A stretch of 28,686 nt of DNA, from NCBI GenBank assembly GCA_964509685.1, contig CAZDYQ010000044.1:1-28686 (forward strand). The letters are read 5' to 3'. This stretch comes from JAMLIN01 sp964509685. GTDB lineage: Bacteria > Pseudomonadota > Gammaproteobacteria > Burkholderiales > Burkholderiaceae_E. A model generated the notes under the pieces. The model was not told the DNA's origin. It did no database searches and worked only from the letters and a program-made list of their open reading frames with translations. Each line of letters begins with the position of its first letter. Within the stretch, counting starts at the first letter, position 1. A program made the position numbers and the translations under genes. Shown here one piece after another: positions 8,288 through 16,047 of this stretch.

Positions 8288-9122
8288 GTCGACTTCGTCC
8301 GAATCCTTTCGCTACGTGCCCGCACCGCACCCGAGAGTCCGGCCGGTGCCGGCGTTTCGCGACAACTACCTGTGGCTGATCGTCGACTCGACGGGGTCCC
8401 GGGCGGTGGTCGTCGACCCGGGCGACGCCGGGGCCATCGAGCGGGCGCTCGATGCCTCGTCCCTGTCCCTCGATGCGATTCTACTCACCCACCACCATGC
8501 CGATCACACCGGCGGCGTGGCGGCGCTGGTGGCCCGCCACCGGTGTCCCGTGTATGGGCCGCGGGCCGACCCGATCAAGGGCATCGACCATCCCCTCGGG
8601 GACGGCGACCGGGTCGTGCTGGACCACTTCGACATCGATTTCGAGGTCATCGCCGTGCCCGGCCATACCCTGGGGCATATCGCCTACTACGGCAAGCGCC
8701 TGGGCGCGGAGGATCCGCGCGGCGTCCTGTTCTGCGGCGACACGCTGTTCGCCGCCGGTTGCGGGCGCCTGTTCGAGGGCACGCCGGCGCAGATGCATCG
8801 GTCGCTCGAACGGCTCGCCGCGCTGCCGGACGACACCCTGGTCTACTGCGCCCACGAATACACGCTGTCGAACCTGGCCTTCGCGAGCGCGGCCGAGCCG
8901 GGCGAGGACGCGGTCGCCGAGCGTCTCGCGGAGGCGCGCGCCGTGCGCGAGCGCGACATCCCGACGGTGCCGTCGGCGATCGGGATCGAGAAGCGGACCA
9001 ACCCGTTCCTGCGCACCGGGAGCCCGGCGATCGTGGCGCGTCTCGCGGAACGCGGCGTCGAGAGCCATGCCGGCCCGGTCGAGCGCTTCGCCGCGCTGCG
9101 CGCCTGGAAGGACGAGTTCTAG
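8286..9122 (+). CDS. gloB: Hydroxyacylglutathione hydrolase (glyoxalase II)
   Basis: This is the second enzyme of methylglyoxal detoxification; it hydrolyses S-D-lactoylglutathione to D-lactate and glutathione in the cytoplasm. It is a metallo-beta-lactamase-fold enzyme of 278 residues. The metal motif THHHADH gives ligands H69, H71, D73 and H74; further ligands are H127 (PGHTLGH), D152 (CGDTLF) and H190 (AHEYTL). The glutathione-binding KRTNPFLR is at 236-243, characteristic of true GloB rather than other hydrolases of the fold. The ATG at 8286 is preferred; an ATG at 8232 coincides with the -10 element and so is unlikely. The N-terminus is about 18 residues longer than most family members before RVRPVPAFRDNY. 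mltD follows 214 bases downstream with its own promoter candidate. Confidence 0.95.
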   Translation: MSTSSESFRYVPAPHPRVRPVPAFRDNYLWLIVDSTGSRAVVVDPGDAGAIERALDASSLSLDAILLTHHHADHTGGVAALVARHRCPVYGPRADPIKGIDHPLGDGDRVVLDHFDIDFEVIAVPGHTLGHIAYYGKRLGAEDPRGVLFCGDTLFAAGCGRLFEGTPAQMHRSLERLAALPDDTLVYCAHEYTLSNLAFASAAEPGEDAVAERLAEARAVRERDIPTVPSAIGIEKRTNPFLRTGSPAIVARLAERGVESHAGPVERFAALRAWKDEF

Positions 9123-9209
9123 CGCGCACGCACTTGGCCGCAACACGCGCGCCGAGGACAGGTCGCGTCCGACGGGCGGAATCGTCCGTCGATCGTCTCC
9201 GCATCCCGC

Positions 9210-9238
9210 TTGACCCCCCTGGTGCGATTGCATAGGAT
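9210..9238 (+). promoter_or_regulatory. Sigma-70 promoter candidate for mltD
   Basis: TTGACC (9210-9215) and TAGGAT (9233-9238) are separated by exactly 17 bases, matching five and four of six consensus positions. Transcription would begin near 9245, about 90 bases before the mltD start. A seven-base inverted repeat (GCCGGCC at 9242-9248, GGCCGGC at 9261-9267) lies at the predicted start of the leader. Confidence 0.5.
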
Positions 9239-9336
9239 TCTGCCGGCCGACACGCGCCGTGGCCGGCGCATGCCGCGGCCGGACGTTTTGCCCGGGCGCC
9301 TGAGTCGACCCGCCTGACCGAGCCCGGAAGACGCCG

Positions 9337-11151
9337 TTGCCAAGTCGCCATCCCCTGGAAGAATCCGACCTCCGGCCCCCCGGCCCGGACTCCGCTTCGA
9401 GTCGCCCCGTCGCGGCATTCCCCCTCGCCGCCATTGCCCGCGTGCTGCGCATTCCCCTCGCCTGCGCGCTGCTTGCGTTGGGCGCCTGCGGCACCATCGC
9501 TCCACAGGGCGCCGGCGACGGCGCCCCGGTGGTCAGCCGCACCGATGCCGGCGCCGTGCCGACCGCCGGCGAGGACGCGTCGCAGGCCCCTGCGGGAATT
9601 CTTCCCGAAGGAACCCTGCCCGAGGAGGTGGTCGCCGACACCGGCACGACCATCGCCGACGGCGAGGACACGCTCCATGTCGAGGAAGCCAACGCGCTCG
9701 AGCCCGTCGGCAACCTGTGGGACCGGATTCGCGCGGGCTTCGCGATGCCGGAGCTCGACTCCGAGCTGGTCGCCTTCCACGAGCGCAAGCTCCTCTCGCG
9801 GCCCGACTACCTGGAGCGCATGATCGAGCGCAGCCGGCCGTACCTCTTCCACATCGTCGACGAGGTGGAAAAGCGTGGCCTTCCCACCGAGCTCGCCCTG
9901 CTGCCGTTCATCGAGAGCGCGATGAACCCCGGGGCCACCTCGCACGCCAAGGCGGCCGGACTCTGGCAGTTCATTCCTTCGACCGGCAAGGCATACGACC
10001 TCAAGCAGAACTGGTGGGTGGACAATCGGCGCGATGTCGTCCAGTCCACACGCGCCGCGCTCGACTATCTCGAGTACATCTACGGGCTCAACGACAACGA
10101 CTGGTTCCTCGCGCTCGCCTCCTACAACTGGGGCGAAGGCGCGGTGGGGCGTGCTCGCAAGGCGAACCGGCGCCAGGGCAAGCCGGACGACTACCTCCAC
10201 CTGCGCATGCCGCGCGAGACGCGGCACTACGTGCCCAAGCTGATCGCGCTCAAGAACATCGTGGCGCGCGCCGAAGAGCTGTCCGTTCCGCTCGCCTACC
10301 TGCCCGACAAGCCTTACTTCGTCACCATCGACAAGCTGCGCCCGATGGATCTCGAACTGGCGGCCGAGTTCGCGCAGATGAGCGTCGAGGAGTTCGTCGC
10401 GCTCAATCCGGCGCATCACCGGCCGGTGATTTCGGCAAGCCGCAACCACGGCATCATCCTGCCGGCCGACCGGCTCGAGGGCTTCGTCGAGGCCATGAAG
10501 GCGCACGAGGCCGCGGGCGGGGTGTTCGCCACCTGGCAGCCTTACACCCTGCAGAAGGGCGACACCCTGAGCAGCGTCGCCCGGAAGTTCTCGGTATCGG
10601 TCGAGGAGCTGCGCAAGGCCAACGGGCTGCGGCCCGGCGCGACGCTGCTCGCCGGCAGCCAGATCCTCGCACCCCACGACAAGGTGCTCGACGAATCGAG
10701 GATCGAGAGCTTCGCCGGCGCGAAGCTGATCGAGCGGGTCGAGACCCCCGCCCGCTACTACGTGCCCAGGCGCAACGAATCCCTCGTGAAGATCGCCCGG
10801 CGCTGGGGCACCAGCACCAGTCGCCTGCGCGCGCTCAACGGCCTGGGCAGCAAGGTCACCACCGTCCGCGCCGGCACGCGCCTGAAGGTGCGGCCAGCCT
10901 CGGTCGCCACCATCGTCACGGATGCCAGCGGACGGCGGCGCGTCGTCGCCTCGCAGGCGGTTGCCTCGGCCGCGCCGGCGACGCGCGCGAGCGCCGGCAA
11001 GTCGTCCGGCGCCAAGACCCCGGTCGCACGCACCCAGGCGGCATCCGGGTCGAAGGACGCGAAGTCCGGGAGGAGCGCCGAGGCGCCCCGGGCGCTTCGC
11101 ATCGGCACCCGGCCGAAGCCGGCCAAGCGGCCCGCGAAACGCAGCATGTGA
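9337..11151 (+). CDS. mltD: Membrane-bound lytic murein transglycosylase D with two LysM domains
   Basis: This outer-membrane lipoprotein cleaves peptidoglycan glycan strands, leaving 1,6-anhydro ends. It has 604 residues from a TTG start with GGAAG five bases upstream; a GTG at 9442 would give a shorter signal peptide and is the alternative. The lipobox LGAC places the lipidated cysteine at C51 after IPLACALLALGA. The SLT family 1 domain covers about 175-300, with catalytic E193 in LLPFIESAMNP, then AGLWQFIPSTG and ASYNWGEGAV. Two LysM domains, which bind peptidoglycan, are at about 402-446 (YTLQKGDTLSSVARKF) and 474-518. The last 85 residues are a basic Ala/Ser/Lys/Arg-rich tail beyond the usual end of MltD. 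Its place next to gloB is conserved in related bacteria. Confidence 0.94.
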   Translation: MPSRHPLEESDLRPPGPDSASSRPVAAFPLAAIARVLRIPLACALLALGACGTIAPQGAGDGAPVVSRTDAGAVPTAGEDASQAPAGILPEGTLPEEVVADTGTTIADGEDTLHVEEANALEPVGNLWDRIRAGFAMPELDSELVAFHERKLLSRPDYLERMIERSRPYLFHIVDEVEKRGLPTELALLPFIESAMNPGATSHAKAAGLWQFIPSTGKAYDLKQNWWVDNRRDVVQSTRAALDYLEYIYGLNDNDWFLALASYNWGEGAVGRARKANRRQGKPDDYLHLRMPRETRHYVPKLIALKNIVARAEELSVPLAYLPDKPYFVTIDKLRPMDLELAAEFAQMSVEEFVALNPAHHRPVISASRNHGIILPADRLEGFVEAMKAHEAAGGVFATWQPYTLQKGDTLSSVARKFSVSVEELRKANGLRPGATLLAGSQILAPHDKVLDESRIESFAGAKLIERVETPARYYVPRRNESLVKIARRWGTSTSRLRALNGLGSKVTTVRAGTRLKVRPASVATIVTDASGRRRVVASQAVASAAPATRASAGKSSGAKTPVARTQAASGSKDAKSGRSAEAPRALRIGTRPKPAKRPAKRSM

Positions 11152-11156
11152 CGGAC

Positions 11157-11176
11157 CGGCGCCGGTTCCGGCGCCG
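11157..11176. terminator. Hairpin between convergent mltD and manC
   Basis: CGGCGCCGG, two T, and the exact reverse complement form a nine-base dyad that fills most of the 37-base gap between the two convergent stop codons. The position suits a bidirectional terminator or transcript-end stabiliser. There is no T-run on either side, so intrinsic termination is not proven. Confidence 0.45.
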
Positions 11177-11188
11177 TTCCAAGGGCGA

Positions 11189-12640
11189 TCAGGCGCGACC
11201 GTAACGGTCGTCGAACCGGACGATGTCGTCCTCGCCCAGGTATTCGCCGCACTGCACCTCGATCATCACCAGGTCAACCTTGCCGGGATTCTCCAGCCGG
11301 TGCCTCGTGCCGATCGGGATGTAGGTGGATTCGTTCGCCGACAGGAGCGACCGCTTCTCGCCACAGGTGACGAGCGCCGTTCCCGAGACCACGACCCAAT
11401 GCTCGCTGCGATGATGGTGCATCTGCATCGAGAGCTGCTGGCCGGGCTTGACCTCGATACGCTTGATCTTGAAGCGGGGCCCTTCGTGCAGCACGGTATA
11501 GGTGCCCCATGGCCGCGCCACCGTGCGATGGATGAGCGCCGCCTCGTGCGAGGCGGCCTTCAGCCGGCCGACGATCTCGCGCACGTCCTGGCAGGCGCTT
11601 TTGTCGGCGACCAGCAGGGCGTCGGGCGTGTCCACGATCAGCAGGTTGTCGACGCCCACCGCCGCGACCAGGCGGTCCTCGGTCTGGATGTGCGTGTTTC
11701 GGGTACCCACCGTCATGACCTCGCCGATGGCGGTGTTGCCGCGCTCGTCGCTCGGCAGCTGCTCGGCGATCGCGCGCCATGAGCCGATGTCGCTCCAGCC
11801 GAAGCCCGCGCGCACGGCGACCACATGGTCGGCGCGCTCCATGATCGCGTAGTCGATCGAGATGTCCGGCATGGCGGCGAAGGCCTCGGCATCGAGCCGG
11901 ATCTCGCTCGCGCTCGCGCCGGGAGCGCCGTGGGGCGGGTCGTTGACGGCGCCGTCGGCCGCGGCGGCCCAGACCTTCTCGGCAGCCTCGAGCACATCGG
12001 GCGCATGCTCGCGGAAGGCCTCCAGGATCGTCGTCACCGAGAAACAGAACATCCCGCTGTTCCAGGCGAAGCGCCCGCTGGCGACGAACTCGGCGGCCTT
12101 CTCCGCATCGGGCTTCTCGGTGAATCGCGCCACCCGGTAGCCGCCGTTGCCCAGCGCCTCGCCCAGCTCCAGGTAGCCGAAGCCGGTTTCGGGACCGGTC
12201 GGATGGATGCCGAAGAGCACGATCTCGCCCTGGCGGGCGATCGCTTCCGCGGCGCGCGCGGCGGTCTGGAAGGCGGCCTCGTCCGGAATGAGATGGTCGG
12301 CGGGCAGCACGAGCATGACCCCCTCGGGATCGATCGACCGTGCCCACAACGCGGCGACGGCGACGGCCGGAGCGGTGTTGCGCCCGGTCGGCTCCAGGAG
12401 CTGCGTGGTCCGTACCGAAGCCAGCCCCTTCACCGCCGCGATCTCGTCGCGCGTCTTGAAGGCATAGGCCTCGTTCGTGACGATGCAGGCATGGCCGTCG
12501 GCCAGCGGGGCGGCGCGCGAGAGGGTCCGCTGAAGCAGGCTCGGGCCGTTGCCCAGCCGCATGAACGGCTTGGGAAAGGCCTCGCGCGAGACCGGCCAGA
12601 GACGGGTGCCGGCGCCGCCGGACAGTACGACAGGTATCAT
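11189..12640 (-). CDS. manC: Mannose-1-phosphate guanylyltransferase / mannose-6-phosphate isomerase (bifunctional, type II)
   Basis: This is a cytoplasmic enzyme of GDP-mannose synthesis: GTP plus mannose-1-phosphate gives GDP-mannose, and the second domain interconverts fructose-6- and mannose-6-phosphate. It has 483 residues, typical of ManC/XanB/AlgA. The nucleotidyltransferase domain opens with VVLSGGAGTRLWPVSR (4-19), the pyrophosphorylase signature, and contains VLPADH (111-116), FTEKP (173-177) and WNSGMF (193-198). The C-terminal cupin isomerase domain has QLSMQMHHHRSEHW (402-415) and IPIGTRHRLENPG (441-453). The ATG at 12640 is chosen because it directly precedes the signature; GGAG is 11 bases upstream. 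GDP-mannose feeds surface polysaccharide or GDP-sugar pathways. It diverges from galU and converges on mltD. Confidence 0.95.
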   Translation of the reverse strand: MIPVVLSGGAGTRLWPVSREAFPKPFMRLGNGPSLLQRTLSRAAPLADGHACIVTNEAYAFKTRDEIAAVKGLASVRTTQLLEPTGRNTAPAVAVAALWARSIDPEGVMLVLPADHLIPDEAAFQTAARAAEAIARQGEIVLFGIHPTGPETGFGYLELGEALGNGGYRVARFTEKPDAEKAAEFVASGRFAWNSGMFCFSVTTILEAFREHAPDVLEAAEKVWAAAADGAVNDPPHGAPGASASEIRLDAEAFAAMPDISIDYAIMERADHVVAVRAGFGWSDIGSWRAIAEQLPSDERGNTAIGEVMTVGTRNTHIQTEDRLVAAVGVDNLLIVDTPDALLVADKSACQDVREIVGRLKAASHEAALIHRTVARPWGTYTVLHEGPRFKIKRIEVKPGQQLSMQMHHHRSEHWVVVSGTALVTCGEKRSLLSANESTYIPIGTRHRLENPGKVDLVMIEVQCGEYLGEDDIVRFDDRYGRA

Positions 12641-12858
12641 CGGGAACAATTCTCCAGCAATTGGGGCGGCAGTGAGCGGTCGCGGCGACGGGCGCCTGGG
12701 GCCATGCCGTTTCCGCTCCGTTCGAATCCATCGACGGTGCCGCTCGTCGCACCGAGCGGGCATTTGCCTTGCATGCGGTGGCGATCGCCCGCCAAACCCA
12801 TTAGATTCGATTCCGCGAGATGGACAGCCCTTCGACGAACACCGAACCAGCCAGCGAA
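12641..12858. promoter_or_regulatory. Divergent manC / galU regulatory region
   Basis: These roughly 200 bases must hold the promoters of both sugar-nucleotide genes. I found no pair of -35/-10 elements good enough to assign. The best galU -10 candidate is TTAGAT near 12801 with no matching -35. A partial dyad (CGCTCG and CGAGCG separated by six bases, near 12749-12766) could be an operator. An ATG at 12820 extends the galU frame into this region. Confidence 0.3.
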
Positions 12859-13680
12859 ATGAAACTGCGCAAAGCCGTCTTTCCCGTGGCGGGCCTGGGA
12901 ACCCGATTCCTGCCCGCCACGAAGTCTATCCCAAAGGAAATGCTGCCGATCGTCGATCGGCCCATCATCCAGTACGCGGTCGATGAAGCGATCGAGGCGG
13001 GCTGCGACACGCTGATCTTCGTCACGGGGCGATCCAAGCGAGCCGTCGAGGACTACTTCGACCGAGCACCCGAGCTCGAGGCCGAGCTCGAGGCCAAGGG
13101 CAAGACCGAGGCGCTCGAACTCGTGCGCAACATCATCCCGCCGCATGTGAAGGTGCTGTTCGTGCGCCAGCCCCAGCCGCTCGGCCTCGGCCATGCGGTG
13201 CTGTGCGCGGCCCCCATGATCGGCCGCGATGAATACTTCGCCGTCCTGCTCCCCGACGACCTGATCGACGGCTATCCCGAGGGCGTTCTCAAGCAGATGC
13301 TGCCGGTGGCGATGGAGCACCAGGCTTCCGTCGTGGCGGTCGAGCAGGTGCCGCAGGCCGACGTGTCGAAATACGGCATCGTCGATGCCTCCTCCACCGA
13401 CGGACAGCAGATGAAGCTGCGCGGCATCGTCGAGAAGCCGCCGGTGGACCAGGCGCCCTCCACCAACGCCGTGGTCGGCCGCTACATCCTCCACTCGAGC
13501 GTGCTAGAGACGCTGGAGAACCAGGAGCCCGGCGCCGGCGGCGAAATCCAGCTGACCGATGCCCTGGCCAAGCAGATCGAGTCACCGGGCCTCTACGGCT
13601 ATCGATTCGGCGGCAAGCGCTTCGACTGCGGCAGCAAGCGCGGCTTCCTCGTCGCGAACATCCACTTCGGGCTCACCTGA
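12859..13680 (+). CDS. galU: UTP-glucose-1-phosphate uridylyltransferase
   Basis: This cytoplasmic enzyme makes UDP-glucose from UTP and glucose-1-phosphate, a precursor for lipopolysaccharide, exopolysaccharide and glucan. It has 273 residues from the ATG at 12859, chosen because family members start with M, a few residues, then KAVFPVAGLGTRFLPATK (5-22). The in-frame ATG at 12820 would add 13 residues; neither has a clear ribosome binding site. Other family motifs are KEMLPIVDRP (26-35), LPDDLIDG (131-138), EKPP (192-195), GGEIQLTDAL (227-236) and DCGSKRGFL. The protein stops about nine residues after that last motif, shorter at the C-terminus than the GalU sequences I know. The final 99 bases overlap the end of the convergent TadE-like gene. 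Confidence 0.94.
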   Translation: MKLRKAVFPVAGLGTRFLPATKSIPKEMLPIVDRPIIQYAVDEAIEAGCDTLIFVTGRSKRAVEDYFDRAPELEAELEAKGKTEALELVRNIIPPHVKVLFVRQPQPLGLGHAVLCAAPMIGRDEYFAVLLPDDLIDGYPEGVLKQMLPVAMEHQASVVAVEQVPQADVSKYGIVDASSTDGQQMKLRGIVEKPPVDQAPSTNAVVGRYILHSSVLETLENQEPGAGGEIQLTDALAKQIESPGLYGYRFGGKRFDCGSKRGFLVANIHFGLT

Positions 13681-14748
13681 CGTCGCGAAGCATTCGCCCG
13701 GCTGGGAAATGTCCGCCCGGCCGGTGACGCTCGCCACCTCCGGCGGCCGGTCCGGCCGGGCGGATCCATCGACCGAGCCAGCCCCTGCCCCTGCGGGCTC
13801 CGGACCATCGGGAGTGTCGTCGCTGACGTCGTCGATAACGCCGACGAGCTCGGGCCCCGTCTCGCCGAATCCCGTGTCATCCCCCTCCGGCAGCTGTTCC
13901 GGCCCCGACCCGGGCCCGGGCGCGACAGGAGCGGGCGCGGACGCGACCGCCCCGGCGCCGTCCCGATCGCCCTCGGCCGCGGCGGCGTTGCCCTCCGCGG
14001 CGGCGGCATGGCGGGCCGGCGTATGCATCCGGGCGCGCGCCACGACGCGAATCGGCCAACGCGGCACACCGCCGGCGCGGTAGAAGGGGCAACGCCAGCC
14101 GCCCCCTGCGATGCGCCAGGCTGCCCGCCCCCAGGGGCGGGATCCCGTCTCCGGCGCGGCGCCGCCCTCGCAGCCGTCGAACCATTCCATCCAGCGCACC
14201 ACGAGGCTGCCGATCAGCGGAACCCGCATCGGCCAGCCGTAGACGAGCTCGACCTCCAGCACATTGGCCTCGAGGAGGCTGCGGCCCGATGCCGCGCCGA
14301 GGTCGTTGCCCCGAAAGCGCAGGTTGTCGTTCGGGATCTCGACGACGCCCGGAAGCGGCATGCCCTCAGCGTCCCGGGCCGGCACGGCCCAGTCGACGAA
14401 GTCTTCGGTGCGAGGCCTCAGCTGGCGCCAGATGGCCACGCCATCGGCTAGCTCCTGACGAAAGAGCGCCGCTGCGCCCGCGCGGCTCGCGCTCACGGGA
14501 ATGGAAGTGATCTCCGTACCGCGAATCGCGACCAGGCCCGTCGCAATACCCTCGACGATGGCGCCGGGGTCTGCATGCGCCGTGGCACCGGCCCTCGCCC
14601 CCTCGAAGGCGGCGTACTCCACGCTCGACCTGCCGTGCATCAGCACGGCCCATTGCAGGATCCCGAAGCCCACCGCCAGGACGGCCGGTGCCACGACCAG
14701 CCATTCCGCCGACGCCGCTCCCCGGACCGGGCCACGCATGGCCTTCAT
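13582..14748 (-). CDS. TadE-like pilus assembly protein with long disordered tail (second TadE)
   Basis: This is a predicted pseudopilin-like component of the Tad pilus, inner membrane with a periplasmic body, 388 residues. The N-terminus has a prepilin-type site at G10 followed by AASAEW, with Glu at +5, then a membrane segment (17-36) and GRSSVEYAAFEGARAGA, the TadE pattern. The middle region (about 60-240) has no recognised domain. Residues 245-388 are low-complexity Ala/Gly/Pro with many Asp and Glu. The ATG at 14748 overlaps the DUF192 stop codon (ATGA), which fixes the start. The stop codon lies inside galU, so the last 32 codons are antisense to that gene. This is the last gene of the Tad operon. 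Its role is inferred from N-terminus and context. Confidence 0.8.
   Translation of the reverse strand: MKAMRGPVRGAASAEWLVVAPAVLAVGFGILQWAVLMHGRSSVEYAAFEGARAGATAHADPGAIVEGIATGLVAIRGTEITSIPVSASRAGAAALFRQELADGVAIWRQLRPRTEDFVDWAVPARDAEGMPLPGVVEIPNDNLRFRGNDLGAASGRSLLEANVLEVELVYGWPMRVPLIGSLVVRWMEWFDGCEGGAAPETGSRPWGRAAWRIAGGGWRCPFYRAGGVPRWPIRVVARARMHTPARHAAAAEGNAAAAEGDRDGAGAVASAPAPVAPGPGSGPEQLPEGDDTGFGETGPELVGVIDDVSDDTPDGPEPAGAGAGSVDGSARPDRPPEVASVTGRADISQPGECFATSGEPEVDVRDEEAALAAAVEALAAESIAVEAR
13712..13764. terminator. 13-base perfect inverted repeat just downstream of galU
   Basis: TCCGCCCGGCCGG (13712-13724) and its exact reverse complement (13752-13764) flank 27 bases, starting 31 bases after the galU stop codon. 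The stem is very stable and well placed to end or protect the galU transcript. No T-run follows. It also lies in the coding tail of the TadE-like gene on the other strand. Confidence 0.4.
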
Positions 14749-15134
14749 TGGCGCGAGGCCCGCCCGGACACGGGCGCGTCGTCGGGAAGGCGACAGGCGA
14801 GGCGCGCCGATGGTGCATCCAGCCCGAGCCGACGAGCGGACCCCGCGGTCAGCTCGAGAACGCCGTGGGCCGCAAGGCAGCCGCGCATCCGACGCGGCAT
14901 GACGCCGGCGTCCACCCGGACGATGCGGCCGTACCGGTCGACGAACACCAGGTCGATCGGTTCGCGCATGCCGAACGTATGGACCAGGCGGCACGGACGT
15001 ATCCAGAGTGCATGGCGCCGGGCGAGCCATTCGCGACCGAGGAGCCCGCGCAGGCGATCGGCAAGGCGTTCGGCCACGAGCACCTCGAGAACGGTTCCCT
15101 CCGAGGGCAGGAGCGCGAGCCGGCACTGGCGCAT
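14745..15134 (-). CDS. DUF192 family protein within the Tad operon
   Basis: This is a 129-residue protein of the DUF192 family (COG1430), whose function is not established. The family signature is visible: RLRGLLGREWL (27-37), then LWIRPCRLVHTFGMREPIDL (43-62) and VFVDRYGRIVRV. It has no signal peptide or membrane segment, whereas many DUF192 proteins are exported, so this one is probably cytoplasmic. It shares one base with the tadC stop codon (TGATG), and its own stop overlaps the start of the TadE-like gene (ATGA), so it is translated as part of the pilus operon. This suggests a link to pilus assembly, but no function is shown by the sequence. Confidence 0.88.
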   Translation of the reverse strand: MRQCRLALLPSEGTVLEVLVAERLADRLRGLLGREWLARRHALWIRPCRLVHTFGMREPIDLVFVDRYGRIVRVDAGVMPRRMRGCLAAHGVLELTAGSARRLGLDAPSARLACRLPDDAPVSGRASRQ

Positions 15135-16039
15135 CAGAAGAGACCCTCCTGCACCAGCTGCATCGCGATGGGAAAGAGCAGCACCGCGAACGTGCCCGGG
15201 AAGATGAAGGCCACCAGCGGCAGCAGCAGCTTGACCGGGGCCTCCATCGCGCGCTTCTCCGCCGCCAGGAACCGCTCGCTGCGACGCTGCTGGGCCTGTG
15301 CGCGCAGCAGGGGCGCAAGGGCAAGCCCCTGGCGTTCGGCGCTCAGCATGGCGGCCGCAAAGCTGGCCACGCCGGGCGTCTCGGTTCGCTCGGCAAGCAG
15401 GCGCAGCGCCTCGGCGCGCGGCCGCCCGGCTCGCACGTCTCGCAGGACACGCGCGAGCTCGTCACGCATGGGGCCCGCCGGCGCATGCGCCACGGCGAGC
15501 GTGATGGCGGCCGACGGATTGAGTCCGGATTCGACGCCGAGGGTGACCAGGTCGAGCACGAAGGGCAGCTGGCACGCCATGATCCGGCGGCGCTCGCGAA
15601 TCCGGTCGCCGAGGGCGGCCTGCGGCAGGAGCAGGCCCAGCAGCGCCGCGGGCAGCGCGCCGGCCGTCATCGCGATGCCCGTGAGCGTCGCCAACACGGA
15701 ACCGATGGTCGCTCCGGCCACGGCCGCGAGCAGGCTCGCGGCCACCCACTCGTCCGGCAGCACCGCGAACTCCAGGCCCGCCGAACGCAGCTTGCGCTCG
15801 ACGCGCAGGCGAAGCCCGGGCCCCACGAAGGGATGGCAGGCGATCGATACCATGCCGACGAGCCGCCATACGTGGCGCCAGGCGGGCGGCGGGAGATCGG
15901 CGGCGCGCTCGCGACCGGCGGACTCGACGAGCAGGGCCCTGGACCCGACCACCAGCAAGGCGCAGGCGATGCCGAAGGACATGACCGCCAGGTTGGCGGG
16001 GGCGAGGAAGCTGTCCAGCAGGAGCCGAGCGTCGTCCAT
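15134..16039 (-). CDS. tadC: Tad pilus inner-membrane platform protein TadC
   Basis: This is one of two inner-membrane platform proteins of the Tad pilus, on which the ATPase acts, 301 residues. A first membrane segment is at about 16-36, a pair near 98-140 and the last at about 270-290. The T2SSF (GspF-like) domain covers about 155-285, with MACQLPFVLDLVTLGVESGL (154-173), then ETPGVASFAAAMLSAERQG, a pattern typical of TadC. The ATG at 16039 has AGGTGA about five bases upstream; the longer open frame reaching 17026 is the tadB gene in another frame. It follows tadB after eight bases. TadB and TadC are expected to form a heteromeric platform. Confidence 0.93.
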   Translation of the reverse strand: MDDARLLLDSFLAPANLAVMSFGIACALLVVGSRALLVESAGRERAADLPPPAWRHVWRLVGMVSIACHPFVGPGLRLRVERKLRSAGLEFAVLPDEWVAASLLAAVAGATIGSVLATLTGIAMTAGALPAALLGLLLPQAALGDRIRERRRIMACQLPFVLDLVTLGVESGLNPSAAITLAVAHAPAGPMRDELARVLRDVRAGRPRAEALRLLAERTETPGVASFAAAMLSAERQGLALAPLLRAQAQQRRSERFLAAEKRAMEAPVKLLLPLVAFIFPGTFAVLLFPIAMQLVQEGLF

Positions 16040-16047
16040 GGCGTCAC

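Noticed and set aside
6101..9235. A 1044-codon open frame on the plus strand
   Set aside because: It runs through the CFA gene in another frame, the opposite strand of the methyltransferase and gloB. Its composition is Arg/Ala/Pro/Gly-rich with no domain; long shadow frames are expected in GC-rich DNA.
8647..10677. A 676-codon open frame on the minus strand opposite gloB and mltD
   Set aside because: It is antisense to two well-identified genes, and its product has no recognisable family or consistent start.
13072..13095. Tandem 12-base repeat in galU
   Set aside because: It encodes ELEAELEA, a region of alternating Glu and Leu conserved in GalU proteins, so it reflects the protein and not a mobile or regulatory repeat.
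14749..15324. Upstream extension of the second TadE-like gene to 15324
   Set aside because: The extension is the DUF192 and tadC genes in another frame. The ATGA overlap at 14748 and the prepilin-like N-terminus fix the real start.
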